A stretch of 64,000 nt of DNA from CAYTRS01 sp964440305 (GTDB lineage: Bacteria > Patescibacteriota > Minisyncoccia > Moranbacterales > JAKLHP01), in contig CAYTRS010000002.1 of the NCBI GenBank assembly GCA_964440305.1, forward strand, positions 25,922 to 89,921. The letters run 5' to 3'. The position numbers and the translations under genes were made by a program. Below, piece by piece: positions 44,389 through 53,502 of this stretch (position 1 is the stretch's first letter; each line of letters starts with the position of its first letter). The notes below the pieces were generated by a model. It worked only from the letters and a program-made list of their open reading frames with translations, had not been told where the DNA came from and ran no database searches.

Positions 44389-47034
44389 CTACTTCCCACA
44401 ACACTTCTTATATTTTTTCCCCGATCCGCAGGGGCAGGGATCATTGCGGCCGACTTTGTTTTTGTTGATTATCGGCGCTTGCTTTGTTTCCTCTTTCGGC
44501 TGATTGGTAGTCGCTCTACTTCCGGAAAACTGGCTAATCTGTTCGTCCGCACCTTTGAATTGAAGATTTTCTTCTTTTGAAGCTTGCGGAGTGGCGCTTT
44601 TTGCAGGAGCAATTCGGAAAATAGTATTGACGATTGAGTAGCGGATATTTTCCACAAGCCCGGAGAACATTTGGAAAGCCTCGCGCTTGTATTCCACCAG
44701 CGGATCCCTCTGTCCGTAACCGCGAAGCCCGATTCCCTGGCGCATATAGTCAATTTCATCCAGATGATTCATCCAAAGATTGTCAATGATCTGAAGCATT
44801 ATCATCCTCTCGACGTTGCGCATATTTTCCTCTCCAATCTCGCTTTCTTTCTGGCTATAATTTTTCTTTGCTTCCCCGAGAAGATATTCAACCATTGCAT
44901 TTATCTTTTCCGCGTCATTTTTCACCTTATCATTCTTAATTGCGTCTAACTGCTTTTTCGCATCTTTTTCCAAGGGAAATATATTTCTTACTTCTTTGGC
45001 AATGCAATCAGTATCCCAATCCTCTTCTTTTGTGCAAATTAAAGATATCATCTTCTCAATTTCCTCAGAAATATAATTAAACATCTCGCTTTTGGTATCC
45101 CTGAGATTGAGAATATCGCTCCTTTTTTTATAAATTACTTCTCTTTGCTTGTTCATTACGTCGTCATATTCCAAAACGTGCTTTCGGATGTCAAAGTTTA
45201 TGCCTTCGATTTTTGACTGTGCGCTTTCAATGGTCTTTGAAATAATCGCGTTCTGGATCGGCTGGTCTTCCGGAAGCCCAAGGCTCGTCATCATGCTCTT
45301 AAGTTTATCTCCCCCAAAACGCTTCATAAGCTCATCTTCCAAAGAAACATAGAACTGCGAAAATCCGGGATCTCCCTGCCGTCCGGACCGCCCGCGGAGC
45401 TGATTGTCAATTCTCCGCGCTTCGTGGCGCTCCGTTCCGATAATGAAAAGACCTCCGACTTCTCGTACCCCGTTTCCAAGCTTAATGTCCGTTCCGCGCC
45501 CGGCCATGTTTGTCGCGATTGTCACAGATCCTTTTTGCCCCGCTTTGGCAACGATTTCCGCTTCCTTTTCGTGATGTTTGGCATTGAGGACTTCGTGCGC
45601 AATTCCTTCCCTTTGCAAAAGTGCGCTCAAATATTCCGACTTTTCAATCGCGATTGTTCCGACCAGCACCGGCTGGCCTTCTTTGTTGAGTTCTTTTATT
45701 CTCTCCACAATCGCCCGAAATTTTCCTTCTTCGGTTTTATAAACCACATCTGACAAGTCTTTTCTGACCATTTTCTTGTTGGTCGGAATATCAACCACAT
45801 CTAGCTTATAAACCTTGTAAAATTCTTCCGCGCTGGTAAGCGCCGTTCCAGTCATTCCGGAAAGCTTTTTATACATTCTGAAATAATTTTGAAATGTTAT
45901 AGTCGCGAGTGTTCTTGATTCCTTCTGTACTTCTACACCTTCTTTCGCTTCAATTGCCTGATGAAGACCTTCACTGTATCTCCGCCCCTGCATCAGCCTT
46001 CCAGTAAAGTCGTCCACAATAATCACTTCTCCGTCCTTGACGACATAATCCCGATCGCGCTTGAAGAGAATTTCGGCCTTGAGCGACTGTTCCAAATGAT
46101 GGACATAGCTTATTTTACCCGGATCATAGATATTTCCCATTCCCAGAATTCCTTCCACTTTTTCTATCCCTTTCTCTGTGAGAGTAACGGCTTTCATTTT
46201 TTCGTCCACTTCGTAATCTTCATTCTGGCGGAGCTTTGGAACAATATGCGCAAATTTCTGGTAAAGCTTGGTTGATTCCGCATCCGGTGCGGATATTATC
46301 AGCGGGGTTCGCGCCTCGTCAATAAGAATGGAATCAACTTCGTCCACGATCGCGAAATTAAGCTCTCTTTGGACCACTTGGCTTGCGTCTTGAACCATAT
46401 TCTCACGAAGATAATCAAATCCGAATTCGTTGTTCGTTCCATAGGTAACGTCGGCATCATACGCATCTTTGCGACTCACCGGACGCAAATTCTCCATTTC
46501 CACGCTTACTTCATTCTTGTCCATAACTTTCGGCTCATAGAGATAGGAAGCGTCATGAATTATGCAGGCAGTGTTTAAACCAAGAAAATGAAAAACAGAA
46601 CCCATCCAATTACAATCTCTTTTTGCCAGATAGTCGTTTACTGTAACCACATGCGCTCCCTTTCCAGACAAAGCGTTAAGATAAATCGCCAAAGTCGAAG
46701 TAAGCGTTTTTCCTTCTCCGGTTTTCATCTCCGCAATTTTTCCCTGATGGAGAATTATTCCTCCCAAAAGCTGAACGTCATAGTGTCGCTCTCCGATCAC
46801 TCTTTTTGCAGCTTCTCGCACAACAGCAAAAGCCTCCGGGAGAATATCATCCAAAGTTTTATTTCCGCCAGCTGGCGGATTGAGTTTTTTTCTAAATTCT
46901 ATTGTCTTATTCTTAAGCTCTTCGTCAGAAAGCTTTGAAATTCCAGCTTCAAGGGAATTTATTTTTTCCACAATCGGCTGAAGTTTCTTTATTTCCCTTT
47001 CATTAGAGCCAAAAATCTTTTTCAAAAAATTCAT
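44389..47034 (-). CDS. secA: Preprotein translocase ATPase SecA
   Basis: 881 residues, normal length. Nucleotide-binding fold 1 has MKTGEGKTLT (about 103-112) and FAIVDEVDSILIDEARTPL. The preprotein cross-linking domain, NBF2 (GRGTDIKLG, RGRSGRQGDPG) and the helical scaffold follow. The C-terminal zinc tail DPCPCGSGKKYKKCC, which contacts SecB and lipid, is complete. It drives protein export through SecYEG. It is the last core gene before the prophage remnant and has its own terminator. Confidence 0.98.
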   Translation of the reverse strand: MNFLKKIFGSNEREIKKLQPIVEKINSLEAGISKLSDEELKNKTIEFRKKLNPPAGGNKTLDDILPEAFAVVREAAKRVIGERHYDVQLLGGIILHQGKIAEMKTGEGKTLTSTLAIYLNALSGKGAHVVTVNDYLAKRDCNWMGSVFHFLGLNTACIIHDASYLYEPKVMDKNEVSVEMENLRPVSRKDAYDADVTYGTNNEFGFDYLRENMVQDASQVVQRELNFAIVDEVDSILIDEARTPLIISAPDAESTKLYQKFAHIVPKLRQNEDYEVDEKMKAVTLTEKGIEKVEGILGMGNIYDPGKISYVHHLEQSLKAEILFKRDRDYVVKDGEVIIVDDFTGRLMQGRRYSEGLHQAIEAKEGVEVQKESRTLATITFQNYFRMYKKLSGMTGTALTSAEEFYKVYKLDVVDIPTNKKMVRKDLSDVVYKTEEGKFRAIVERIKELNKEGQPVLVGTIAIEKSEYLSALLQREGIAHEVLNAKHHEKEAEIVAKAGQKGSVTIATNMAGRGTDIKLGNGVREVGGLFIIGTERHEARRIDNQLRGRSGRQGDPGFSQFYVSLEDELMKRFGGDKLKSMMTSLGLPEDQPIQNAIISKTIESAQSKIEGINFDIRKHVLEYDDVMNKQREVIYKKRSDILNLRDTKSEMFNYISEEIEKMISLICTKEEDWDTDCIAKEVRNIFPLEKDAKKQLDAIKNDKVKNDAEKINAMVEYLLGEAKKNYSQKESEIGEENMRNVERMIMLQIIDNLWMNHLDEIDYMRQGIGLRGYGQRDPLVEYKREAFQMFSGLVENIRYSIVNTIFRIAPAKSATPQASKEENLQFKGADEQISQFSGSRATTNQPKEETKQAPIINKNKVGRNDPCPCGSGKKYKKCCGK

Positions 47035-47088
47035 AAAATAATTGCAGTTATAAAATCATTCTATACTTAAAATAGCCTTTAGTCAAAA

Positions 47089-47140
47089 CAAAAAACGGGT
47101 TGGCTGCAAGACTGCAATTTAGCAATCCGCAACCAACCCG
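47089..47140 (-). terminator. Intrinsic terminator after the PEP-CTERM gene
   Basis: CGGGTTGG at 47096-47103 pairs with CCAACCCG at 47133-47140 around a partly paired loop. On the minus strand a T-rich run follows (plus-strand A run 47089-47095). It starts 11 bases after the gene stop, so the small-ORF/PEP-CTERM unit is transcribed alone. Confidence 0.85.
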
Positions 47141-47151
47141 CTTACATCGGA

Positions 47152-47787
47152 CTATGACTTTCTTCTGATGCCGACCAGTCCGACAAGCCCGGTACCAAGG
47201 AGGATAACTGAAGCAGGAATTGGAACTGGCGGACATTGATGATAACAATCAACTAGAATATCATCAATCATTACCATTCCAGAAATGGATTTAATAAAAA
47301 CACTGTCCACTCCGGAAATTTCAAAGTCCAGCCAAACTGGCTCGCTTCCCATTTCAATATAAAACCCTTGTGAATCTACCAATCCCGCTCCGTCAAGATA
47401 AGCATCAACTAAAATAATAGTGTCTTGACACACCGGGGTTGCATAAAAACCCAAGAGATCAAATACCGGTTTAGATGGTTCTGTTTCCCAGTAAGGACTC
47501 CAAATTATCAATCTTGGACTGTCCGATAGGCTCGAAGCTCCAGACAGGAGCAGGGCAGCATCTCCAATAACTCCCTGATCATAAGAAGATGATCCTCCCA
47601 TATAAGTGTAGATATATGCGGATCCATTCCAACTGAATCCGTCATATGTTTCCCAAACAGGTGGAAGCATCTCTTGCGATCCAGGGGAGCCAGCAAGGTC
47701 CTCGAAATCAACTGTATTCACTATTGCCGCTCCAGCCATTGCCGGAATAAGAAACAATACTGTAACAACAATCATTATTCTATTCAT
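47152..47787 (-). CDS. Secreted protein with PEP-CTERM sorting signal
   Basis: 211 residues. A signal peptide (IMIVVTVLFLIPAMAGAA, cleavage near 21) precedes a beta-rich domain of about 160 residues (VDFEDLAG, then VWLDFEISGVDSVFIKSISG). The C-terminus is a textbook PEP-CTERM tail: CPPVPIPASVILLGTGLVGL, then VGIRRKS. In Gram-negative bacteria such tails are processed by exosortase (EpsH/XrtA). No exosortase is in this window, and Patescibacteria are not known for it. The start has a very strong ribosome site (AAAGGAGAAG, 4 bases before ATG), unlike its neighbours. This points to horizontal gain or assembly from another organism. Confidence 0.85.
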   Translation of the reverse strand: MNRIMIVVTVLFLIPAMAGAAIVNTVDFEDLAGSPGSQEMLPPVWETYDGFSWNGSAYIYTYMGGSSSYDQGVIGDAALLLSGASSLSDSPRLIIWSPYWETEPSKPVFDLLGFYATPVCQDTIILVDAYLDGAGLVDSQGFYIEMGSEPVWLDFEISGVDSVFIKSISGMVMIDDILVDCYHQCPPVPIPASVILLGTGLVGLVGIRRKS

Positions 47788-47829
47788 TTTGCTTCTCCTT
47801 TAAATTGATTTTACTGTAGGTTAAAAAAA

Positions 47830-47979
47830 CTAAACCATAACATCAATGTTTTTCCCTACCTCCTTTCTTTTTTCGGTATATGCCTCAACCAACTTTTTAT
47901 TATATCCGCCAGAAATAAAATCCCTGACGGAAATTATTAGCAGAGTTACCTCAATTTTCAATAAAATCAACAATCTCAT
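47830..47979 (-). CDS. 49-residue small ORF upstream of the PEP-CTERM gene
   Basis: Open frame from the ATG at 47979 to TAG at 47830, preceded by AGAGGAG 8 bases before the start. The product has a hydrophobic first half (MRLLILLKIEVTLLIISVRD) and a basic second half (YNKKLVEAYTEKRKEVGKN). No known family. It is the first gene after a near-consensus promoter and lies 42 bases upstream of the PEP-CTERM gene. The strong ribosome site argues that it is translated, either as a small membrane-associated protein or as a leader. Confidence 0.5.
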   Translation of the reverse strand: MRLLILLKIEVTLLIISVRDFISGGYNKKLVEAYTEKRKEVGKNIDVMV

Positions 47980-48020
47980 AATTTAATCTCCTCTATTGAG
48001 TTATCAAAAAACAATTCCTT

Positions 48021-48049
48021 ATAATAACATAAATATATTTACTTGTCAA
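48021..48049 (-). promoter_or_regulatory. Promoter of the small-ORF/PEP-CTERM unit
   Basis: On the minus strand TTGACA (plus 48044-48049), a 17-bp spacer and TATTAT (plus 48021-48026). The predicted start is about 35 bases before the small-ORF ATG. It is the strongest sigma-70-like promoter seen in the core block. Confidence 0.75.
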
Positions 48050-48067
48050 TTATTTTCAAAGTGCAAC

Positions 48068-48092
48068 AAAGCGGCTTTTTGAGCCGCTTTTT
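48068..48092 (-). terminator. Hairpin terminator after hpf
   Basis: AAAGCGGC at 48068-48075 pairs with GCCGCTTT at 48083-48090 with a 7-base loop. It lies just past the hpf stop. The T-rich tail is better on the plus strand but present on both. Confidence 0.7.
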
Positions 48093-48101
48093 GAATATTT
48101 T

Positions 48102-48500
48102 TTACATTTCCCAAGCTTCGATGTTCTCAACGCTATTTCCCCGAAACCGCGCCTTTTCGCTTATGGTCGCCCGCTTTTTCAGCGATCTTCCCCCTCTTTC
48201 GCTTAAAGTTTTGGTTTTTTCCTTATATCTTACGATTTGCCTTTTTAAGTTTTCTTTTACCTCATCCACCGAACCTTCTATGCTTTCTGAAGTTTTTTCC
48301 GCCCTGAATTTATGATAGGGCGTCTTTATCATTATTTCCACCCTGAATTTCCCTTTTTTATCCATCCCAATTTCAATTTCCGAAAAAAATATGGAGTTTA
48401 TCAGCTTGCCGACGGATTCTATCTTTTTATTGATATAATTTTCTGTCCGGTCGTCAATTCTAATTCCCCGATAAAGATACTTCAATTTTGCAAAATCCAT
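48102..48500 (-). CDS. hpf: Ribosome hibernation/interface factor, HPF/RaiA family
   Basis: 132 residues. The S30AE fold is seen in KLKYLYRGIRIDDRTENYI, then KKIESVGKLINS, KFRVEIMIKTPYHKFRAEKTS and the helix SVDEVKENLKRQIVRYKEK. It lacks the C-terminal dimerisation domain of long HPF, so it is a short form with an extra basic tail of about 30 residues (GGRSLKKRATISEKARFRG). It binds the decoding centre of idle ribosomes. It lies 21 bases after murB. Confidence 0.85.
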   Translation of the reverse strand: MDFAKLKYLYRGIRIDDRTENYINKKIESVGKLINSIFFSEIEIGMDKKGKFRVEIMIKTPYHKFRAEKTSESIEGSVDEVKENLKRQIVRYKEKTKTLSERGGRSLKKRATISEKARFRGNSVENIEAWEM

Positions 48501-48521
48501 ATTTTTTATATCTTTTAATTA

Positions 48522-49457
48522 TTAGATAACTATTTTTACTTCTTCCTTAAGCTGAATTCCCAGCTCATTCCTGACTTTCTGCTTAATAATACCGCAAAGC
48601 ATTATTATTTCTTCCGCTTTTCCTCCTCCTAAATTAACGATAAAATTGGCATTTTTCTCGCTTACCATCACATTGCCGATTTTTTTCCCTTTAAGTCCGG
48701 CTTTTTCAATAAGCCACCCGGCAGGAATTTTTCCATTATGGACTTTTGATTTTTTTTCTTCCTCAAAATCTTTTATCAAATCCGGATTTTCAATAATAGG
48801 ATTTTCAAAAAAGCTTCCCGCGCTGGCAAGTCCTTGAGGCTGCTTTTCTTTTCTTCTTGCCATTACTCCGCTTATCCTACCTTCAATCTCTTTTTTGTCG
48901 CCCTTTTTCAATTCTAAAACGGCGGACAAAATTATCAAATTTTTATCTTTTTTAAAAATACTGCTCCTGTAGGAAAAATCACAATCATCCGGTTTGTATT
49001 CCATGATTTGTGTTTTGCCGTTTTCTCCGACTTTCAGGATTTTTACATTTTGAACCAAATCAGCCATTGATCCGCCAAAAGCTCCCGCATTGCCTCTAAT
49101 TGCCCCGCCCACGCTTCCGGGAATGCCTGCCGCCCATTCCAGTCCAGTCAAGCTGTTTTCCAAAGAAATCTTAACCACCTCTGACAAAGGAAGTCCGGCA
49201 TCGCACTCCAAAATAGAATTTCGAATTTCGAATTTCGAATTTCGAATTTTTATTATAATTCCATCAAATCCTTCATCCCCAAAAAGCACATTGCTTCCCC
49301 CACCAAGAATAAAAAATTTAAGACTGTTTTTTTCTGCATATCTTACGGCTTCAATTATTTCTCCTTCGCTTTTCGCTTCAACAAAAAGTTCTGCCTTACC
49401 GCCGATTCTAAAAGTCGTAAATTTTGATAATAAGATATTTTCTTTTATTTTTATCAT
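48522..49457 (-). CDS. murB: UDP-N-acetylenolpyruvoylglucosamine reductase
   Basis: 311 residues. FAD-binding motifs: TTFRIGGKAELFVEA, FFILGGGSNVLF and WAAGIPGSVGGAIRGNAGAFGG. The type I/II domain has RRKEKQPQGLASAGSFFENP, with the Ser that protonates the substrate, and the C-terminal Glu region is present. It reduces UDP-GlcNAc-enolpyruvate to UDP-MurNAc. Residues about 92-104 (IRNSKFEIRNSI) are encoded by four perfect GAATTTC heptamers plus one variant. It follows murC by 3 bases. The active-site motifs are complete. Confidence 0.96.
   Translation of the reverse strand: MIKIKENILLSKFTTFRIGGKAELFVEAKSEGEIIEAVRYAEKNSLKFFILGGGSNVLFGDEGFDGIIIKIRNSKFEIRNSILECDAGLPLSEVVKISLENSLTGLEWAAGIPGSVGGAIRGNAGAFGGSMADLVQNVKILKVGENGKTQIMEYKPDDCDFSYRSSIFKKDKNLIILSAVLELKKGDKKEIEGRISGVMARRKEKQPQGLASAGSFFENPIIENPDLIKDFEEEKKSKVHNGKIPAGWLIEKAGLKGKKIGNVMVSEKNANFIVNLGGGKAEEIIMLCGIIKQKVRNELGIQLKEEVKIVI
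49216..49250 (-). repeat. 7-bp tandem repeat inside murB
   Basis: Four perfect GAATTTC units and a fifth GAATTTT, in frame within murB. Three units equal 21 bases, so length changes keep the frame only in steps of three. The encoded peptide repeats every seven residues (RNSKFEI, RNS). Confidence 0.9.
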
Positions 49458-49460
49458 ATT

Positions 49461-50858
49461 CTACTCTTTCAATTTTTCCGCCACTTCAAACACATTTCCC
49501 GCTCCAATGCAGAGCACAACGTCGTTTTCGCCTATTTTGTCTTTCAAAAATTCAACCGCGTCTTTGATTTTTGGAAGATGTTCCGCTTTTCCGTGGACAT
49601 ATTTATTGATAAGATCAGCAATATTTTTTGAGCTGACTTTTCCGGAAGATTCCCGCGCTGAACCGTATATGTCGAGAATGATCACTTGGTTAGCATCTTC
49701 GAAGCTTTGCGAAAATTCGGACAAAAGCGCTTCCGTTCTGGAGTATGAATGCGGATGAAAAACAGCAATGATGTTTTTTTTTGGATAAATTTCCCTCGCC
49801 CCTCGAAGAGTCGCTTTTATTTCTTCCGGGTGATGGCCATAATCGTCAATAAGCGTCGCTCCATTCCTTTTTCCAATAAATTCAAACCTTCTTGAAATTC
49901 CGGAAAAATGGGCAATCGCTTCGCGGACTTTTTCCATATCCAAATTAAGCTTTTGGCATACGGCAATGACCGCTGCGCAATTCAAGACATTATGTTTTCC
50001 GACCAACTTAGTTTCAAACCGCCCCAAACTCTTCTCTTTGAACATAATGGAGAAAGCTTGAATAGGAATATTGTTTATAGATCCGCCTTGGGAGGATAAT
50101 TCATAATTAATAATTCTTAAATCATTATCTTTCCCGAACCCATACTGAATAATGCTGCATTTGACGCTTTTGGAAACTTCAATAGTATCGGCGCTATCCC
50201 CCCAAAAAACCAAAAAACCGCTTTTGGGAATTTTGGAAACAAAGTCATGAAAAGCTTTTTTATATTCAGCAAACGTAGGATAAAAGTCCGGATGGTCCCA
50301 GTCAAGACTCGTTAAAATCGTTCCCTTGGGAGCATAAAACTGAAATTTATTCTGGAATTCATCAGCTTCAATCACGAAAAATTCCCCTTTTCCGCAAAGG
50401 GCGTTTGATTCCCAGCTTGAAACCCTGCTTCCGATCACTGCCCGGGGATCTTTTTCGCAAAACCTCAAAACTTCCGCCAAAAGCGCCGAAGTGGTTGTTT
50501 TCCCGTGCGTCCCACAAACAGCAATTCCGTATTTTTCATTAAAAAGCATTCCCAGAATTTCCGGGTAGCTCATCATTGGAATATTCCTTTTCTTGGCTTC
50601 TTTCATTTCTTCATTATTATCTTCGCGGTAAGCTGTTGAATATACCACTAAATCCGCATCCTGAGGAACATTTTCCGCAGAAAATTTTTCAAAATAACTT
50701 ATCCCTAGTTTTTTGAGTATTTCATCGGTAAAAAACTTCTCATCCGTATCTGATCCTGTAATTTCAATTCCCAAAGACTTAAGCATTTCAACCATGCCTA
50801 TCATTCCGGAGCCTTTTATTCCGATAAAATACGCTTTTTTGACATTTTTTAAATCCAT
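49461..50858 (-). CDS. murC: UDP-N-acetylmuramate--L-alanine ligase
   Basis: 465 residues, normal length. N-terminal UDP-binding fold AYFIGIKGSGMIGMVEML, P-loop AVCGTHGKTTTSALLAEVL (about 113-131), central SLDWDHPDFYPTFAEY and C-terminal DDYGHHPEEIKATL, the Mur ligase signature. It adds L-Ala to UDP-MurNAc in the cytosol. It is transcribed between murG and murB. The 101-bp spacer to murG holds heptad repeats near the murG stop. Confidence 0.97.
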   Translation of the reverse strand: MDLKNVKKAYFIGIKGSGMIGMVEMLKSLGIEITGSDTDEKFFTDEILKKLGISYFEKFSAENVPQDADLVVYSTAYREDNNEEMKEAKKRNIPMMSYPEILGMLFNEKYGIAVCGTHGKTTTSALLAEVLRFCEKDPRAVIGSRVSSWESNALCGKGEFFVIEADEFQNKFQFYAPKGTILTSLDWDHPDFYPTFAEYKKAFHDFVSKIPKSGFLVFWGDSADTIEVSKSVKCSIIQYGFGKDNDLRIINYELSSQGGSINNIPIQAFSIMFKEKSLGRFETKLVGKHNVLNCAAVIAVCQKLNLDMEKVREAIAHFSGISRRFEFIGKRNGATLIDDYGHHPEEIKATLRGAREIYPKKNIIAVFHPHSYSRTEALLSEFSQSFEDANQVIILDIYGSARESSGKVSSKNIADLINKYVHGKAEHLPKIKDAVEFLKDKIGENDVVLCIGAGNVFEVAEKLKE

Positions 50859-50959
50859 AGATACGAATTTTGATAAAAATTACATCCTAATTATATCCAA
50901 ACATATAAAATGTAAATTCACCTCGTACACCACAATTTTTCACTTTACACTTTGAACTT

Positions 50960-52072
50960 TTAACTTTTATTAGCTAGCTCTATTACTCCATTTGCGATAT
51001 TTTCCGCCGCCCGGGGATGGTAAAATGAAAATATTCTTTCCTGCATCGATTTTCTCAACTCTTCGCTTTCCAGAATCTTTTCTATTTTCCCCATCAGAAA
51101 ATTTTCTCCCAGATTAGATTCCTCCAAAACCAACGTTCCTCCCACTTTTGCTATCTCATAAGCGTTCATTCGTTGGTGGTCGTTGGCAGAATTTTTAAGC
51201 GGAATCAGTATTGAAGACTTTTTGCAAGCCGCTATTTCCGAAATACTGCTTGCTCCAGCCCGACTAACCACCAGATCCGCCAAAGCGTAGGCGTTTTTGA
51301 TTTCATCCTGATTCAGAAACTCTACCGCAAAATACCCTTCCCTGCCAGCTTTTATTCCCAGCCTTCCCGCCAAATCAATTGCGTTTTTATAGTCGCTTTT
51401 TCCGGTCTGATGAATCACCTGATACCGATCAAGAAGTTTAGGCAGAATTTTTATAACCGCTTCGTTTATGGTTTTCGATCCCTGGCTTCCTCCTAAAACT
51501 AATATCACCGACTTCGATTCGGTAAAATTGAAAAATTCCCTAGCTTTTGCGGAATCTCCTCCCAGCACTTCTTCCCTTACAGGATTTCCAAATATAGCAA
51601 TCTTGGAGGATTCAAAGAAGGATTGGGCGGAAGAATACGCAATGGCGACTCTGTTTGAAAACTTGGACAAAACCCTATTGGCTACTCCGGGAACCGCATC
51701 GGATTCATGGATAATAATCGGAATTCGATAGGCCCAGGCTGCCAAAACTACCGGAATGGAGACATATCCGCCTTTGGAAAAAACTACATCCGGCATGTGG
51801 AAAAGCAGAATCCAAAGCGCCTGAATTATTCCAACGGGAATTTTCAGGAAATCAATGAAATTAAGGACAGAAAAATAGCGCCTAACTTTTCCTGAAAAAA
51901 TAAACTTGCATTTTATTTCTTCCCTTTCCATAATTTCTTTCTCCAATTGCGCTCCCGAACCCAAATAAAGAAATTCGGCATTCTCTCCCATTTTTTCCTT
52001 TATTTTTCTGGCTACCGCAACCAGAGGGAAAAGATGCCCTCCAGTCGCCCCCCCAGTTAAGACAATTTTCAT
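50960..52072 (-). CDS. murG: Undecaprenyl-PP-MurNAc-pentapeptide GlcNAc transferase
   Basis: 370 residues of the GT28 fold. G loops: LTGGATGGHLFPLVAVA at the start and VLGGSQGSKTINEAV in the middle. HESDAVPGVANR and SRAGASSISEIAACK are the acceptor and UDP-GlcNAc motifs. It makes lipid II at the inner membrane face. The last codons and the stop are formed by heptad repeat sequence (CACTTTG, AACTTTT). The order ftsW, murG, murC, murB follows the conserved dcw cluster. Confidence 0.97.
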   Translation of the reverse strand: MKIVLTGGATGGHLFPLVAVARKIKEKMGENAEFLYLGSGAQLEKEIMEREEIKCKFIFSGKVRRYFSVLNFIDFLKIPVGIIQALWILLFHMPDVVFSKGGYVSIPVVLAAWAYRIPIIIHESDAVPGVANRVLSKFSNRVAIAYSSAQSFFESSKIAIFGNPVREEVLGGDSAKAREFFNFTESKSVILVLGGSQGSKTINEAVIKILPKLLDRYQVIHQTGKSDYKNAIDLAGRLGIKAGREGYFAVEFLNQDEIKNAYALADLVVSRAGASSISEIAACKKSSILIPLKNSANDHQRMNAYEIAKVGGTLVLEESNLGENFLMGKIEKILESEELRKSMQERIFSFYHPRAAENIANGVIELANKS

Positions 52073-52073
52073 G

Positions 52074-52180
52074 AAAGTGTAAAGCGTAAAGTGAAAAACA
52101 AAAAACTAATGAATAACTATTAAGATAAGTCCGTCTCGGACACCTAAGTTTTAAGTTTTTAGCTTTGAGCTTTGAGTTTA
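52074..52180. repeat. Heptad-repeat spacer element between murG and ftsW
   Basis: Left arm of degenerate 7-bp units (AAAGTGT, AAAGCGT, AAAGTGA, AAAACAA, AAAACTA from 52074). Then a small palindrome, GTCCG-TCT-CGGAC (52129-52141). Then a right arm of units such as AAGTTTT, AAGTTTT, TAGCTTT, GAGCTTT and GAGTTTA (52146-52180). The arms are roughly inverted. Confidence 0.8.
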
Positions 52181-52185
52181 AATTA

Positions 52186-53286
52186 TTATATTTTAGCCTG
52201 CTTAGATATATTAAGGAGTATCCCCATTCCCGCCAGAAGAAAAACCAGCGATGTCCCCCCATAACTTATAAAGGGAAGCGGAACTCCTGTCAGCGGAATG
52301 AGCGAAGTGATGGCAGAAATATTTATAAATGTCTGGAGGATAATCCAAGAAGAGATTCCAATGCCTATCAATTTCCCAAAATCATCCGGAGCGTTTTTTG
52401 CTATTTTGATTCCTCTAAAAAATAATAACAGAAAAATAACAATCAGCGCCATAGCTCCCAGCATCCCCAGTTCTTCTCCGATAACAGCAAAAATTGAATC
52501 GCCCACCGGTTCGGGAAGATAATTGAACTTCTGACGGCTATGTCCCAATCCTAAACCGAAAATTCCCCCAGATCCAATAGCCAGAAGCGCCTGATTAATC
52601 TGATAACCGATCCCTTGGGGATCAAGTTCGGGATTTAAAAAAATAAGAAATCTGCTTAAGCGATAGCTTTCTATTCTTATTAAAATAGCAGTGCTTAGCA
52701 TGCCTAATATTATAAGTCCCAAAAGATGGGAAATCTTTGCTCCCGCAGAAAAATAAATGGAAAGCATTACCAGAGAAATGATACCAAGTGTTCCCATATC
52801 CGGCTGTTTTATAAGCAGAAACGCTATTAGCGCCAAAATTCCCAGAAAAGGCAGGAAGCCTTCAAAAAAATCCTCTATTTTTCTTCTTCCTTTGCTTTGC
52901 ATCCAGGAAGCTAAATATAAAATTACTGCCAATTTCGCCATTTCGGAGGGTTGAAAGGAAATCGGTCCCAATTGTATCCAACGGTTTGCCCCATACATAT
53001 TGAGCCCAACATCAGGAATAAAAACCAAAACCAAGAAAACCAGGGAAACAAGAAAAAATGGCACCGCTACTTTTTTCCAGTAAGTGTAGTTTATTTTCTG
53101 AAAAAAATAGAAGATAAGCATTCCCGGCAAAATTCCATAAACTAACTGCCTCTTAAAAAAGTAATATTGGTCGCCAAACCTCGCCTGAGAATATGCCACG
53201 CCCGCGCTTGCAATCATTATCAAGCCGAATGCTATCAAGGTAAATATACAAAAAAGTAGAATTTTATCGGGTTTACCGGATTTCAT
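52186..53286 (-). CDS. ftsW: SEDS glycosyltransferase FtsW
   Basis: 366 residues from the ATG at 53286; the frame extends upstream through a repeat but that part is not conserved-looking. About ten membrane helices. SEDS marks: RWIQLGPISFQPSEMAKL, LLIKQPDMGTLGI, then NQALLAIGSGGIFGLGLGHS, LPEPVGDSIFAVIGEELG and LPFISYGGTSLV. It polymerises lipid II at the septum with a class b PBP. The start codon is the end of a short element shared with the pgk leader. Confidence 0.96.
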   Translation of the reverse strand: MKSGKPDKILLFCIFTLIAFGLIMIASAGVAYSQARFGDQYYFFKRQLVYGILPGMLIFYFFQKINYTYWKKVAVPFFLVSLVFLVLVFIPDVGLNMYGANRWIQLGPISFQPSEMAKLAVILYLASWMQSKGRRKIEDFFEGFLPFLGILALIAFLLIKQPDMGTLGIISLVMLSIYFSAGAKISHLLGLIILGMLSTAILIRIESYRLSRFLIFLNPELDPQGIGYQINQALLAIGSGGIFGLGLGHSRQKFNYLPEPVGDSIFAVIGEELGMLGAMALIVIFLLLFFRGIKIAKNAPDDFGKLIGIGISSWIILQTFINISAITSLIPLTGVPLPFISYGGTSLVFLLAGMGILLNISKQAKI

Positions 53287-53333
53287 ATAAGCGATACGAA
53301 TGTTACGAATTGCATCCGAATGACACGAATACA

Positions 53334-53482
53334 TTCGGAAAATTAAAATTTATGGAAAATCTCTTGTTTGAAAGCCTGAATTTTCTCCAAATATTTTGCA
53401 AGGATGCCGTTGAATGTGGAAAAATATTTGGCTAGGAAATTCAAGGCTTGAGTTTATTTTTCACAAATTTTAATTTTCCGAA
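53334..53482. repeat. 149-bp near-perfect palindrome (MITE-like hairpin)
   Basis: Perfect 18-bp terminal inverted repeats (53334-53351 with 53465-53482, TTCGGAAAATTAAAATTT). The inner arms also pair with few mismatches, for example AGCCT-GAATTT..CCAAATATTTT with AAAATATTTGG..AAATTCAAGGCT. The central loop is about 20 bases. It fills the gap between trmD and ftsW. It carries no ORF. CGAAT-rich short repeats (53290-53335) adjoin it. Confidence 0.85.
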
Positions 53483-53502
53483 AAGTTAGTTAGTATGTGT
53501 TT

